DNA of 9,423 nucleotides, from the NCBI GenBank assembly GCA_021604825.1, contig BQJS01000186.1, positions 1-9,423 of the forward strand. Reading direction: 5' to 3'. Below are positions 1-6,405 of this stretch, in pieces. Source of the DNA: Phycisphaerae bacterium (GTDB taxonomy: Bacteria; Planctomycetota; Phycisphaerae; UBA1845). Each line of letters starts with the position of its first letter. Position 1 is the stretch's first letter. The translations under genes were made by a program, and so were the position numbers. The notes under the pieces are model-generated. The model saw nothing but the letters and a program-made list of their open reading frames with translations. It was not told the DNA's origin and did no database searches.

Positions 1-1137
1 CGCGACGTATCGCTCGACAATCGCGGGCCGGAATCAACGCTCGGGCAATTGGGTGAACGCATCCTAGTGATTGGTGGCGGAAACGTTGCGTACGATGTCT
101 CGCGCACTGTCATTCGACAAGTCGGATACGACGTCTCACGAAGTGTGCTGCGACAGACGAACGTGCGCGAGGTTCACCTCTGCTGTCTCGAAAGTATCGA
201 CGAGATGCCGGCTGACGATGTCGAGATCATCGAAGGCCACGAGGAGGGCGTCCTGCTGCACGCTTCGTTGGGGCCGGTTGAAATCGTCCGGAACGATAGC
301 GGGAAACTGACGGGCGTGCGTTTCAAGCGTTGCCTGAGTGTTTTTGATGATGCTGGCCGGTTCGCACCGCAATTTGATGAAGCCGACATTACGACGATCG
401 ATGTGGACACCGTCATCTGGTCGGTCGGGCAGCAAGCCGATCTGTCGTTCATCGACAGGGGCGGTGACATCGAGTTTACCGAGCGAGGTCTGATCAAATG
501 CGACAACGACACGACTTGCACTTCGGCGAAAGACGTATTCATTTCGGGTGATGTCGCTTATGGACCGCGTCTGTTGATCGACGCAGTGGCCAGCGGAAAG
601 AAGTGCGCCCGGACGATTCACACGTTTCTTTCCGGCGAGCAACTTGAGGTTGGCTACGATTTGGTTCACCTCAACATACCCGATTTCAGTCGCGAGCGCG
701 ATTACGAGAAAATACCGCGCACCGACATACCAACCGCATCTGCCGCAGAGCGCAAGACTTCACAGTCAAGTGTTGTTGAGCGTGGTTACGACCCATCGCA
801 AGCGATGACGGAAGCGTGCCGTTGCCTCGACTGTGGCGTGAACACGATCTTCGATTCTGAAAAGTGCATCCTATGTGGTGGATGCGCCGACGTTTGTCCC
901 GAGTTGTGCTTGAAGCTGGTTTCGTGCGACCGATTGACTGGCGAACCGGCGTTCGCGGAGTTGTTGGGTGAACGGTACGGGGACGCGGACTTGTCGGAAA
1001 TGTCGGCGATCATCAAAGACGAGGAGAAGTGCATTCGGTGTGCGTTGTGCGAGCAGCGTTGCCCAGTGGATGCGATCACCATGGAGCGGATGAGTTTTGC
1101 GGGACAATGGTCAGCCTCCCCCTGCCAGTCACAGTAA
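1..1137 (+). CDS. GltD-type FAD/NAD(P)-binding oxidoreductase with C-terminal 2x[4Fe-4S] ferredoxin domain (5' partial)
   Basis: The reading frame is open from base 1 and ends at TAA 1135-1137. A TTG at 49 is an internal codon and not a believable start, because the FAD-binding N-terminal half expected of this family lies upstream of the window. Residues are numbered from base 1. The NAD(P)-binding Rossmann motif VIGGGNVAYD lies at about 23-32 and the second FAD contact (GD-x3-GPRLLIDAV) at about 183-195. A CxCxxCG motif follows (Cys 273, 275, 278). Two full ferredoxin motifs, CxxCxxCxxxCP, lie at 289/292/295/299 and 344/347/350/354. Family knowledge: GltD-like flavoproteins move electrons between NAD(P)H and Fe-S partners. 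Inference: here it exchanges electrons between a cytoplasmic NAD(P)H or ferredoxin pool and the membrane Rieske/cytochrome b complex encoded next. No signal peptide can be judged. Odd: a 12-residue tandem duplication sits directly after the GGGNVA motif. Family assignment is strong; the physiological partner is not known. Confidence 0.9.
   Translation, partial: RDVSLDNRGPESTLGQLGERILVIGGGNVAYDVSRTVIRQVGYDVSRSVLRQTNVREVHLCCLESIDEMPADDVEIIEGHEEGVLLHASLGPVEIVRNDSGKLTGVRFKRCLSVFDDAGRFAPQFDEADITTIDVDTVIWSVGQQADLSFIDRGGDIEFTERGLIKCDNDTTCTSAKDVFISGDVAYGPRLLIDAVASGKKCARTIHTFLSGEQLEVGYDLVHLNIPDFSRERDYEKIPRTDIPTASAAERKTSQSSVVERGYDPSQAMTEACRCLDCGVNTIFDSEKCILCGGCADVCPELCLKLVSCDRLTGEPAFAELLGERYGDADLSEMSAIIKDEEKCIRCALCEQRCPVDAITMERMSFAGQWSASPCQSQ
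91..162 (+). repeat. 36-bp imperfect tandem duplication inside the flavoprotein gene (12 residues x 2)
   Basis: Bases 91-126 and 127-162 encode YDVSRTVIRQVG and YDVSRSVLRQTN. Over the first ten residues, eight are identical and two are conservative (T/S, I/L), while most codons differ at the third base (22 of the first 30 bases match). The repeat lengthens the helix that follows the GGGNVA dinucleotide-binding loop. The pattern of kept residues and changed wobble bases indicates an old duplication kept by selection, not a recent slippage or assembly artefact. It may be a trait of this subfamily. Confidence 0.75.
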
Positions 1138-1169
1138 GACAGGAACGGCCACAGTGAGACATGAACGGC
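1130..1169 (+). repeat. 20-bp imperfect tandem repeat across the flavoprotein stop codon
   Basis: Bases 1130-1149 and 1150-1169 are adjacent direct copies that match at 18 of 20 positions. They differ A/G at copy position 7 and G/T at position 13. The first copy holds the functional TAA; the second carries TGA at the equivalent place, in another frame. The unit is not palindromic, so it is not an obvious terminator or dyad operator. It is most simply read as a local duplication in the gene's tail and spacer. Confidence 0.7.
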
Positions 1170-1206
1170 GAGATAGAAGCCGTGCGAGAGAAATAGGAAG
1201 AGACCC

Positions 1207-1716
1207 ATGCCAGAACAGCAGAGTCAACTGAAAACGGGGCAACTCGAAAGCAGCGAGCGATTCAAACCTGTTGCAACTCGGCGCGACTTTCTTGGGTTGG
1301 CTGCAGTTTGGTCGGCATTCGCTGCGTTTGTCATGGCGATGCTCGGCGCGCTTCGTCTCCCGATGCCATCGGTTTTTCCCGAATCGAATTCACGCGTAAA
1401 GCTGGGGCACCCGGCCGGTTTTGCAAAGAATTCCTCGACGTATTTTCCAGCACAGCGCCTTTGGCTGTTTCGCAGCGAGGATGGGTTTCATGCGCTCTCA
1501 TCGGTTTGCCCACACTTGGGTTGCATCGCCGAGCGCAAGGAGAGCGGTGAATTCAGCTGCCCGTGTCACGGCTCCAAGTTTGACGACGATGGCAACTTGA
1601 CCGGCGGCCCTGCTCCCAAAGGGCTTGTTCCGGTGGAGTTGACGATTTCGCCGGAAGGTCAGCTTGTGGCAGATGTTTTGTTGGAAGTACCGAGAGGCAC
1701 CGTACTCAACGCCTGA
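1207..1716 (+). CDS. Rieske [2Fe-2S] protein, Tat-targeted and membrane-anchored
   Basis: This is the high-potential electron acceptor of a Rieske/cytochrome b quinol oxidase complex, with its cluster domain outside the cytoplasmic membrane. The 169 residues start with a hydrophilic leader, a twin-arginine motif TRRDFLG (24-30) and one hydrophobic segment (about 29-52), which is probably kept as an anchor. Rieske box 1 is CPHLGC (101-106) and box 2 is CPCHGS (118-123). By family rules C101, H103, C118 and H121 bind the cluster, and C106 and C120 form the disulfide. Box 2 reads GSKF where mitochondrial and many bacterial proteins have GSxY. The Ser that raises the potential is kept, but the Tyr is Phe, which fits a menaquinol-type, somewhat lower-potential centre (inference). 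The ATG has an AGGAAG site at 1195-1200, six bases upstream. It lies 69 bases after the flavoprotein and 62 bases before cytochrome b, so co-transcription is likely. Identity is firm. Confidence 0.95.
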   Translation: MPEQQSQLKTGQLESSERFKPVATRRDFLGLAAVWSAFAAFVMAMLGALRLPMPSVFPESNSRVKLGHPAGFAKNSSTYFPAQRLWLFRSEDGFHALSSVCPHLGCIAERKESGEFSCPCHGSKFDDDGNLTGGPAPKGLVPVELTISPEGQLVADVLLEVPRGTVLNA

Positions 1717-1758
1717 CGGAATTAATGATCGCGTGCTCTGACTTCGCGTTAACCACAT

Positions 1759-1778
1759 AGACACCCAGGAGTGTCTCA
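1759..1778 (+). promoter_or_regulatory. Ribosome binding site of cytochrome b within a small hairpin
   Basis: AGGAG at 1767-1771 lies seven bases before the ATG at 1779 and supports that start over the in-frame ATG at 1956, which has no such site. The same stretch is a perfect 6-bp inverted repeat (AGACAC 1759-1764, GTGTCT 1771-1776) with a 6-base loop holding most of the ribosome site. The stem is short, so an effect on translation is possible but unproven. Confidence 0.5.
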
Positions 1779-3368
1779 ATGGCAGTCCAAAAGAACAGTT
1801 CGAATTCAACGTTGGAGACGCCCCCGACTCGCGAGAACAACGACAGCCCTCTTCGCGAATTCGGTTCCAACCTTGTCTCAACGCCACGAGAGTTCCGCGA
1901 CTCGATCGTTCGACACGGTAAACCGACGTCGGATCGAGCGAAGTCTCAAACGATCATGTCAAATTTCTTTCTGCACATTCTGCCCGTTCGCGTTCACGTG
2001 CATTCACTCAAAGCGGCTACCACGCTCGGATTGGGCGTGGCGACGTTCGTACTGTTCATCATTCTGTGCTTCACCGGTGTTCTGTTGATGGTTTACTACA
2101 AGCCGGCAGTTGACCAAGCCTACGGCTCAATGCTGGACATCATGCACGTTGTTCCGACGGGTCGGTTTATTCGCAATGTGCATCGTTGGTCGGCGCATGC
2201 GATGGTTGCATGCGTGTTCCTCCACATGGCCCGCGCGTTCTACACTGCTGCCTACAAGAAACCGCGACAATTCAATTGGGTCGTGGGCATGGGATTGTTT
2301 GTGTTGACACTCGCCCTCAGTTTCACAGGTTACCTACTACCGTGGGATCAACTCGCGTACTGGGCCGTTACGATTGGGGCAAACATTGCTCAATCGCCGC
2401 GCGAAGTGACCGACGCGATGGGTGTCACCAGCATGGTTGATGTCGGTGGCATGCAAAAGGAACTGCTGCTTGGTGCCCACATGGTCGGTCAAGAAGCACT
2501 GACTCGGTTCTACGTACTGCACGTCATCGTTCTTCCGGTGATTACCACGATCCTTATCGGCGTACACTTCTGGCGCATCCGCAAGGACGGTGGCATGGTT
2601 CGTCCAGCTGCGGCGGATGCACCTCCCGCGACACCTGTTCAATCGACTGAGCCCGCCCCAATTAAGACGTATGGATTGATGGGGCTGATGAAGGGGCGTA
2701 CGCCAGCAGTCAACCTTGAACTTCGCAATACGGTTACTGCATGGCCCAATGCGCTCTACGTGATCGGAGCCGCAACGATGGTCACGGTGCTTGCGATGCT
2801 CTTGTTGGGGTATTGGTTCGATGCACCGCTCAAAGAGATGGCCAACCCAGCCGTCCCGGAGAATCCTGCGAAAGCGCCCTGGTACTTCTTGGGTTTGCAA
2901 GAGTTGGTTTCGTATTCCGCGTTCATGGGCGGCGTCGGAATTCCGGCAATTGTTGTGCTCGGCATCGCGCTGGTTCCTTTTCTCGATCGCGAGAAGGAAG
3001 ACGCTGGTGTGTGGTTCAGCGGCAAGCGTGGGTGGCGTGTCACGATGTACAGCGTGTTGTTCGGAACGGTCGTCGTGGTTGGAATGCTTGCTTTCACCGT
3101 GAAGTTCGGTTGGCTGCGCGATTGGGAAGCCACCGCACAGGTTCCTCAAATTGTAATTACCGCGATTAACCCAGGAACGGTTTATGTGGCACTGTTTGCG
3201 CTTTGGTCAATCGTCGTTGTGAAATGGACGCGCTCAACCCGCATGGGCGCTATCGCGCTGTTCACATGTTTTCTGGTCGGGTTTCTCATCTTGACGTACT
3301 TCGCGACGGTTCATCGAGGTCCCAACTGGGACTTCTATTGGTCGCAGAGCAGTTGGCCCGTTCACTGA
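1779..3368 (+). CDS. Cytochrome b, fused b6/subunit-IV type, of a Rieske/cytochrome b complex
   Basis: This is the integral membrane dihaem subunit that oxidises and reduces quinones. The 529 residues begin with a hydrophilic extension of about 60 residues. Four helices follow (about 82-107, 137-155, 166-187, 244-265), then a Pro/Ala-rich cytoplasmic linker (about 272-300), subunit-IV-like helices (about 325-347, 384-403, 422-442) and two more hydrophobic segments near the C-terminus (about 466-483, 488-510). Haem ligands by family alignment are H135/H149 in helix B and H248/H263 in helix D. The 15-residue step in helix D is the b6f/Firmicutes pattern, against 14 in mitochondrial-type proteins. 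LTRFYVLH before helix D is also b6f-like. The Qo motif is APWY (366-369), with no acidic residue where PEWY proteins have Glu. Usual b6 plus subunit IV totals seven helices, so two are extra here. It sits between the Rieske gene and the multihaem cytochrome, which completes a quinol:cytochrome c module. Confidence 0.95.
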   Translation: MAVQKNSSNSTLETPPTRENNDSPLREFGSNLVSTPREFRDSIVRHGKPTSDRAKSQTIMSNFFLHILPVRVHVHSLKAATTLGLGVATFVLFIILCFTGVLLMVYYKPAVDQAYGSMLDIMHVVPTGRFIRNVHRWSAHAMVACVFLHMARAFYTAAYKKPRQFNWVVGMGLFVLTLALSFTGYLLPWDQLAYWAVTIGANIAQSPREVTDAMGVTSMVDVGGMQKELLLGAHMVGQEALTRFYVLHVIVLPVITTILIGVHFWRIRKDGGMVRPAAADAPPATPVQSTEPAPIKTYGLMGLMKGRTPAVNLELRNTVTAWPNALYVIGAATMVTVLAMLLLGYWFDAPLKEMANPAVPENPAKAPWYFLGLQELVSYSAFMGGVGIPAIVVLGIALVPFLDREKEDAGVWFSGKRGWRVTMYSVLFGTVVVVGMLAFTVKFGWLRDWEATAQVPQIVITAINPGTVYVALFALWSIVVVKWTRSTRMGAIALFTCFLVGFLILTYFATVHRGPNWDFYWSQSSWPVH

Positions 3369-3416
3369 TCTGGCTCTATTGACACGCTGTGGTTTGGACA
3401 TAGACGAGAATCGATT

Positions 3417-6392
3417 ATGGATCCCAAACACATTCGCAATATGAAACTGCTGCTCCTCGTTAGCTCGCTGGCATCGTTGGTGGTCCTGATTGCTGCCGCA
3501 TACGAAGAGAACTTTCGCGGCTCGTGGCGTGATCATCAGGGGAATTACAAATCCGCGCTGGTGGCCAATGCGGATTCCGATGGGGCTCGCCGTTCAGCCG
3601 GCGCGTTTGGAACCGAGCACAGACAGTTGTATCTGCCCGAACTGAATCGAATTGATCGATGCACGACCTGCCACCTGGGGGCTGAAAACCCCGCGATGGC
3701 AAATGCCGAACAACCCTTACGGCAACACTCGGGAGATATCCTCGAAAATCATCCGGTCGATAAATTCGGATGCACGATTTGTCACATGGGGCGTGGCTTG
3801 GCGGTTCGTAAAGAGGAGGCACATGGTTGGCAGGACGACGGTGCGCCGGTTCCACACATCGATGAACCCATGCTTCGCGGTGAAGCCGTATACACCAGTT
3901 GTGGAAGATGCCACGCGGAAGTCGATTTCTATGGTGGCAGCGAAGACCTTTTTGCAAAACCGGAGCAAGGCGGTGCCGGCGAGAGTGTTTCAATACGAAC
4001 GGCGATCGATGCTTCTGAACTGAAGATGATGCTCCCCAGCGCCGAACAGCTTCTCCACGGCAAGCAACTGACTGTCGAGCTCGGTTGTCTCGGGTGTCAC
4101 GCTTACCGCGGTCGAGGGGGGACGCTTGGGCCGGATCTCACTTACGTCGGTGACAAAACGAAACACGATTTTGATTTCGCTCATGTCGATGGAGAGCACA
4201 CCGTCGAGCAATGGTTGTTTGAGCACTTCAAATTCCCGCGCGAAGTGTCGCCCGACACGATCATGCCGGAGATGGATCTGAGCGACCAACAAGCTCGCGA
4301 CCTGTCGCTGTATATGATGAGCCTGCACAGTAAGGCCAACCTTAGCGCTCATATTCCAAAACCGACCAAGGCCTCACAACCGGAAGCCGTTCGCGGGTCG
4401 ACGCTGTATCAAATGTTTTGTTCCGCGTGTCATGGTGCCAACGGTGAAGGTACGACCATGCGGGCTGGTCTCTGGCCAACCGACGCCGATCCCTGGGGTC
4501 ATGACTGGGATCGGCGTGATGTCGTCGTCGAGCAGCGCAGTGGAATCGACGTCATGGTCCCCTCGCTGAATCTCGTCGACACCCTGGACGTCGTAAGCGA
4601 AGACTACCTCCGCGCAATCATCACCAACGGCCGACCCGGAACGAAGATGCTCGCTTGGGCGAAAGAAGGCGGGTTATCGCATGACGAAATCACATTGCTT
4701 GTCGACTTTATCAGCGGATGGAATCGACCGGAGCCAGAGTTGGGCGAAGTGTCGGCGTCGCGCGGTGATGCCAGAGTGGGCGGTGCTCTTTACCGATCAA
4801 ATTGTGCGACTTGTCATGGTCCGTCGGGTGAAGGCGCGATCGGAAACTCGTTGAATTCACCGACGTTTCTTTCGGTTGCGTCGGATGCGTTCCTGCGAGA
4901 CACGATCCTTCATGGCCGGCCCAACACTGCAATGCCGGCATGGCGAAAGTTCAACACGCAGGAAATAAGCGACCTGCTGGCGTTCATGCGGTTGTGGCAG
5001 ACCCCACGCAGCGATGTTGCGACGACGCTTGCACTATGCGCCGGGTCTGAATCGGACGATGTCTCTGCATCCATTGGTCAAACGCTTTACAAAGCCAACT
5101 GCGTGATGTGCCATGGCGCGGACGGGTCTGGCGACCTAGCTCCGTCGCTCAATACACAGGCATTCCTGACGGTCGTCCCCGATGCGTACCTCGTGCAAAC
5201 CATGATCGCGGGACGCCCTGGAACGGGCATGCCGTCGTGGCGGCATCTCACCAATGAAGATGTGGCGTCGATTGTACGCTTCATCCGAACATGGCAAACG
5301 GAACCCTCGATGTCAGCCGAGTGGCATGAGCAAACCGTAGACCGTGGCGACTGGGATGCAGGTCGTCATTTGTTCCTGGGTCAGTGTGCAGGGTGCCACG
5401 GTACCGATGGCGAAGGCGCGACGGGTCCACAATTAAACAACCCCGTATTTCTAGGAAGCGCTACCGACGTGATGCTTCGCGCGTGGATTACCCATGGCAA
5501 AGAAGGCACCGAGATGCGCGGTTTTCGCAAGGGCGGTCAAGGTGTTGGGGAACTGACCGCCCGTCAGATCGAAGACATTATTTCATACCTACGACTGCTT
5601 GAGCGCGCCGGTGAGGGTGAAATTGCCAGGGTGGCAAAGTCACCGCATGGGCGGCCTCAAAACGGGGCACGAATTTATGCGGTCAACTGCGTGGGTTGCC
5701 ATGGCGATCGCGGCGAAGGGGCCAGCGGTCCGGCACTTTCCAATCCGAATTTCCTGCGGTTTGCGTCGGATGGTTTCTTGATGGCGACCATGGCGCTTGG
5801 GCGCAGCGGGACGGAGATGCGACCGGTCAAGCGAAGTCCTCAATCGATCTTGGGACTATCCAGCGACGAGGTCAATGATGTCGTGGCGTATCTGCGTTCA
5901 TGGGAGTACGCATCCCCATTCGAATCGCCCGATGGCGCAGAGATTCCGCATCGTTTCGTCGTTCCATGGGATTTGAAACGCGGACACGAACTCTTTGATT
6001 CAAACTGCGCCGGGTGTCATGGGACCGGGGGTAAGGGTTCGTGGGCACCGGAACTTAATAACGAGGGATTCTTGGCGGCGGCCACCGATGGCATGCTGCA
6101 GGCAACAATTGTTCGTGGTCGACGCGGGACGGCCATGCGATCGTTTGGCAAGGGTACGCACGGTGTGACGGATTTGTCGCCGCAAGACGTCGACGATATC
6201 GTTGCGTACATGCGCCAATGGTCCGCGCAAACGCCTTCCCCCATGACATTGCCCGCCGAACGTTCCCTTGAATCAGACACACAGACGCTGGAAGAACGAT
6301 CATTGGACGCACCCGGCGAACACGCATCGAAGGCTTCGGCGTCGACCGATCAACCGAATCACACACCAACGGTGGCGACACTTGCGCACTAA
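3417..6392 (+). CDS. Decahaem c-type cytochrome: N-terminal triheme part plus seven monohaem modules
   Basis: This is the probable cytochrome c subunit of the complex and an electron wire in the periplasm. An N-terminal hydrophobic segment (about 10-28) is either a signal anchor or a signal peptide. CxxCH sites begin at residues 82, 119, 162, 224, 335, 463, 562, 657, 758 and 864. The first three lie close together with several spare His (104, 112, 136, 147), which suggests a triheme fold with bis-His haems (inference). Haem 4 has its own module with a likely Met ligand at 283 or 286. Haems 5-10 each lie in a class-I-like cytochrome c module with a downstream GT-x-M motif giving Met ligands 411, 506, 605, 700, 801 and 907. 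The last 50 residues are a Ser/Thr/Glu/Pro-rich tail without haem sites. The ATG at 3417 has only a weak ribosome site; M9 (3441) is an alternative start. It lies 48 bases after cytochrome b and 13 before the NapA-like gene. Cytochrome identity is certain; its exact partners are inferred. Confidence 0.95.
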   Translation: MDPKHIRNMKLLLLVSSLASLVVLIAAAYEENFRGSWRDHQGNYKSALVANADSDGARRSAGAFGTEHRQLYLPELNRIDRCTTCHLGAENPAMANAEQPLRQHSGDILENHPVDKFGCTICHMGRGLAVRKEEAHGWQDDGAPVPHIDEPMLRGEAVYTSCGRCHAEVDFYGGSEDLFAKPEQGGAGESVSIRTAIDASELKMMLPSAEQLLHGKQLTVELGCLGCHAYRGRGGTLGPDLTYVGDKTKHDFDFAHVDGEHTVEQWLFEHFKFPREVSPDTIMPEMDLSDQQARDLSLYMMSLHSKANLSAHIPKPTKASQPEAVRGSTLYQMFCSACHGANGEGTTMRAGLWPTDADPWGHDWDRRDVVVEQRSGIDVMVPSLNLVDTLDVVSEDYLRAIITNGRPGTKMLAWAKEGGLSHDEITLLVDFISGWNRPEPELGEVSASRGDARVGGALYRSNCATCHGPSGEGAIGNSLNSPTFLSVASDAFLRDTILHGRPNTAMPAWRKFNTQEISDLLAFMRLWQTPRSDVATTLALCAGSESDDVSASIGQTLYKANCVMCHGADGSGDLAPSLNTQAFLTVVPDAYLVQTMIAGRPGTGMPSWRHLTNEDVASIVRFIRTWQTEPSMSAEWHEQTVDRGDWDAGRHLFLGQCAGCHGTDGEGATGPQLNNPVFLGSATDVMLRAWITHGKEGTEMRGFRKGGQGVGELTARQIEDIISYLRLLERAGEGEIARVAKSPHGRPQNGARIYAVNCVGCHGDRGEGASGPALSNPNFLRFASDGFLMATMALGRSGTEMRPVKRSPQSILGLSSDEVNDVVAYLRSWEYASPFESPDGAEIPHRFVVPWDLKRGHELFDSNCAGCHGTGGKGSWAPELNNEGFLAAATDGMLQATIVRGRRGTAMRSFGKGTHGVTDLSPQDVDDIVAYMRQWSAQTPSPMTLPAERSLESDTQTLEERSLDAPGEHASKASASTDQPNHTPTVATLAH
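4383..6227 (+). repeat. Six tandem monohaem cytochrome c modules within the decahaem protein
   Basis: Residues about 323-937 are six copies of one module: an LY-x3-C-xx-CHG haem site, a GEG or similar turn, P-x-L-N-x-P-x-FL, a D-x2-L helix, GR-x-GT-x-M (Met ligand) and a closing helix ending near AYLRxW. Haem-to-haem steps are 128, 99, 95, 101 and 106 residues. The first copy has an insert of about 30 residues after its haem site (about 350-382). The copies differ widely in sequence, so the array is old. The last three share an added Gly-rich segment after the Met ligand that the two before them lack. Confidence 0.85.
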
Positions 6393-6405
6393 AGGAGACT
6401 GACAG
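6390..6405 (+). promoter_or_regulatory. Strong ribosome binding site overlapping the upstream stop codon
   Basis: AAAGGAG at 6391-6397 starts within the TAA (6390-6392) of the decahaem gene and lies eight bases before the ATG at 6406. It is the best ribosome site in the window. The overlap points to translation of the molybdoenzyme from the same message as the cytochrome. Confidence 0.75.

Noticed and set aside
1161..1196. An 11-codon reading frame (ATG at 1161 to TAG 1194-1196) in the spacer before the Rieske gene
   Set aside because: Very short, no good ribosome site, and part of it arises from the 20-bp repeat. Not supportable as a leader peptide.
1956..1958. ATG at residue 60 of cytochrome b as the true start
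   Set aside because: It would remove an unusual N-terminal extension, but it has no ribosome site, while the ATG at 1779 has AGGAG at good spacing.
2337..3149. Long open frame on the minus strand inside cytochrome b (270 codons)
   Set aside because: It lies fully within a clearly identified gene, is rich in Arg/His/Cys without domain motifs, and reflects the codon pattern of the plus strand.
3379..3406. TTGACA at 3379 as a -35 box for a promoter ahead of the decahaem gene
   Set aside because: The best -10 at proper spacing (TAGACG) matches only half of the consensus, and the 48-base gap fits operon continuity. Taken as chance.
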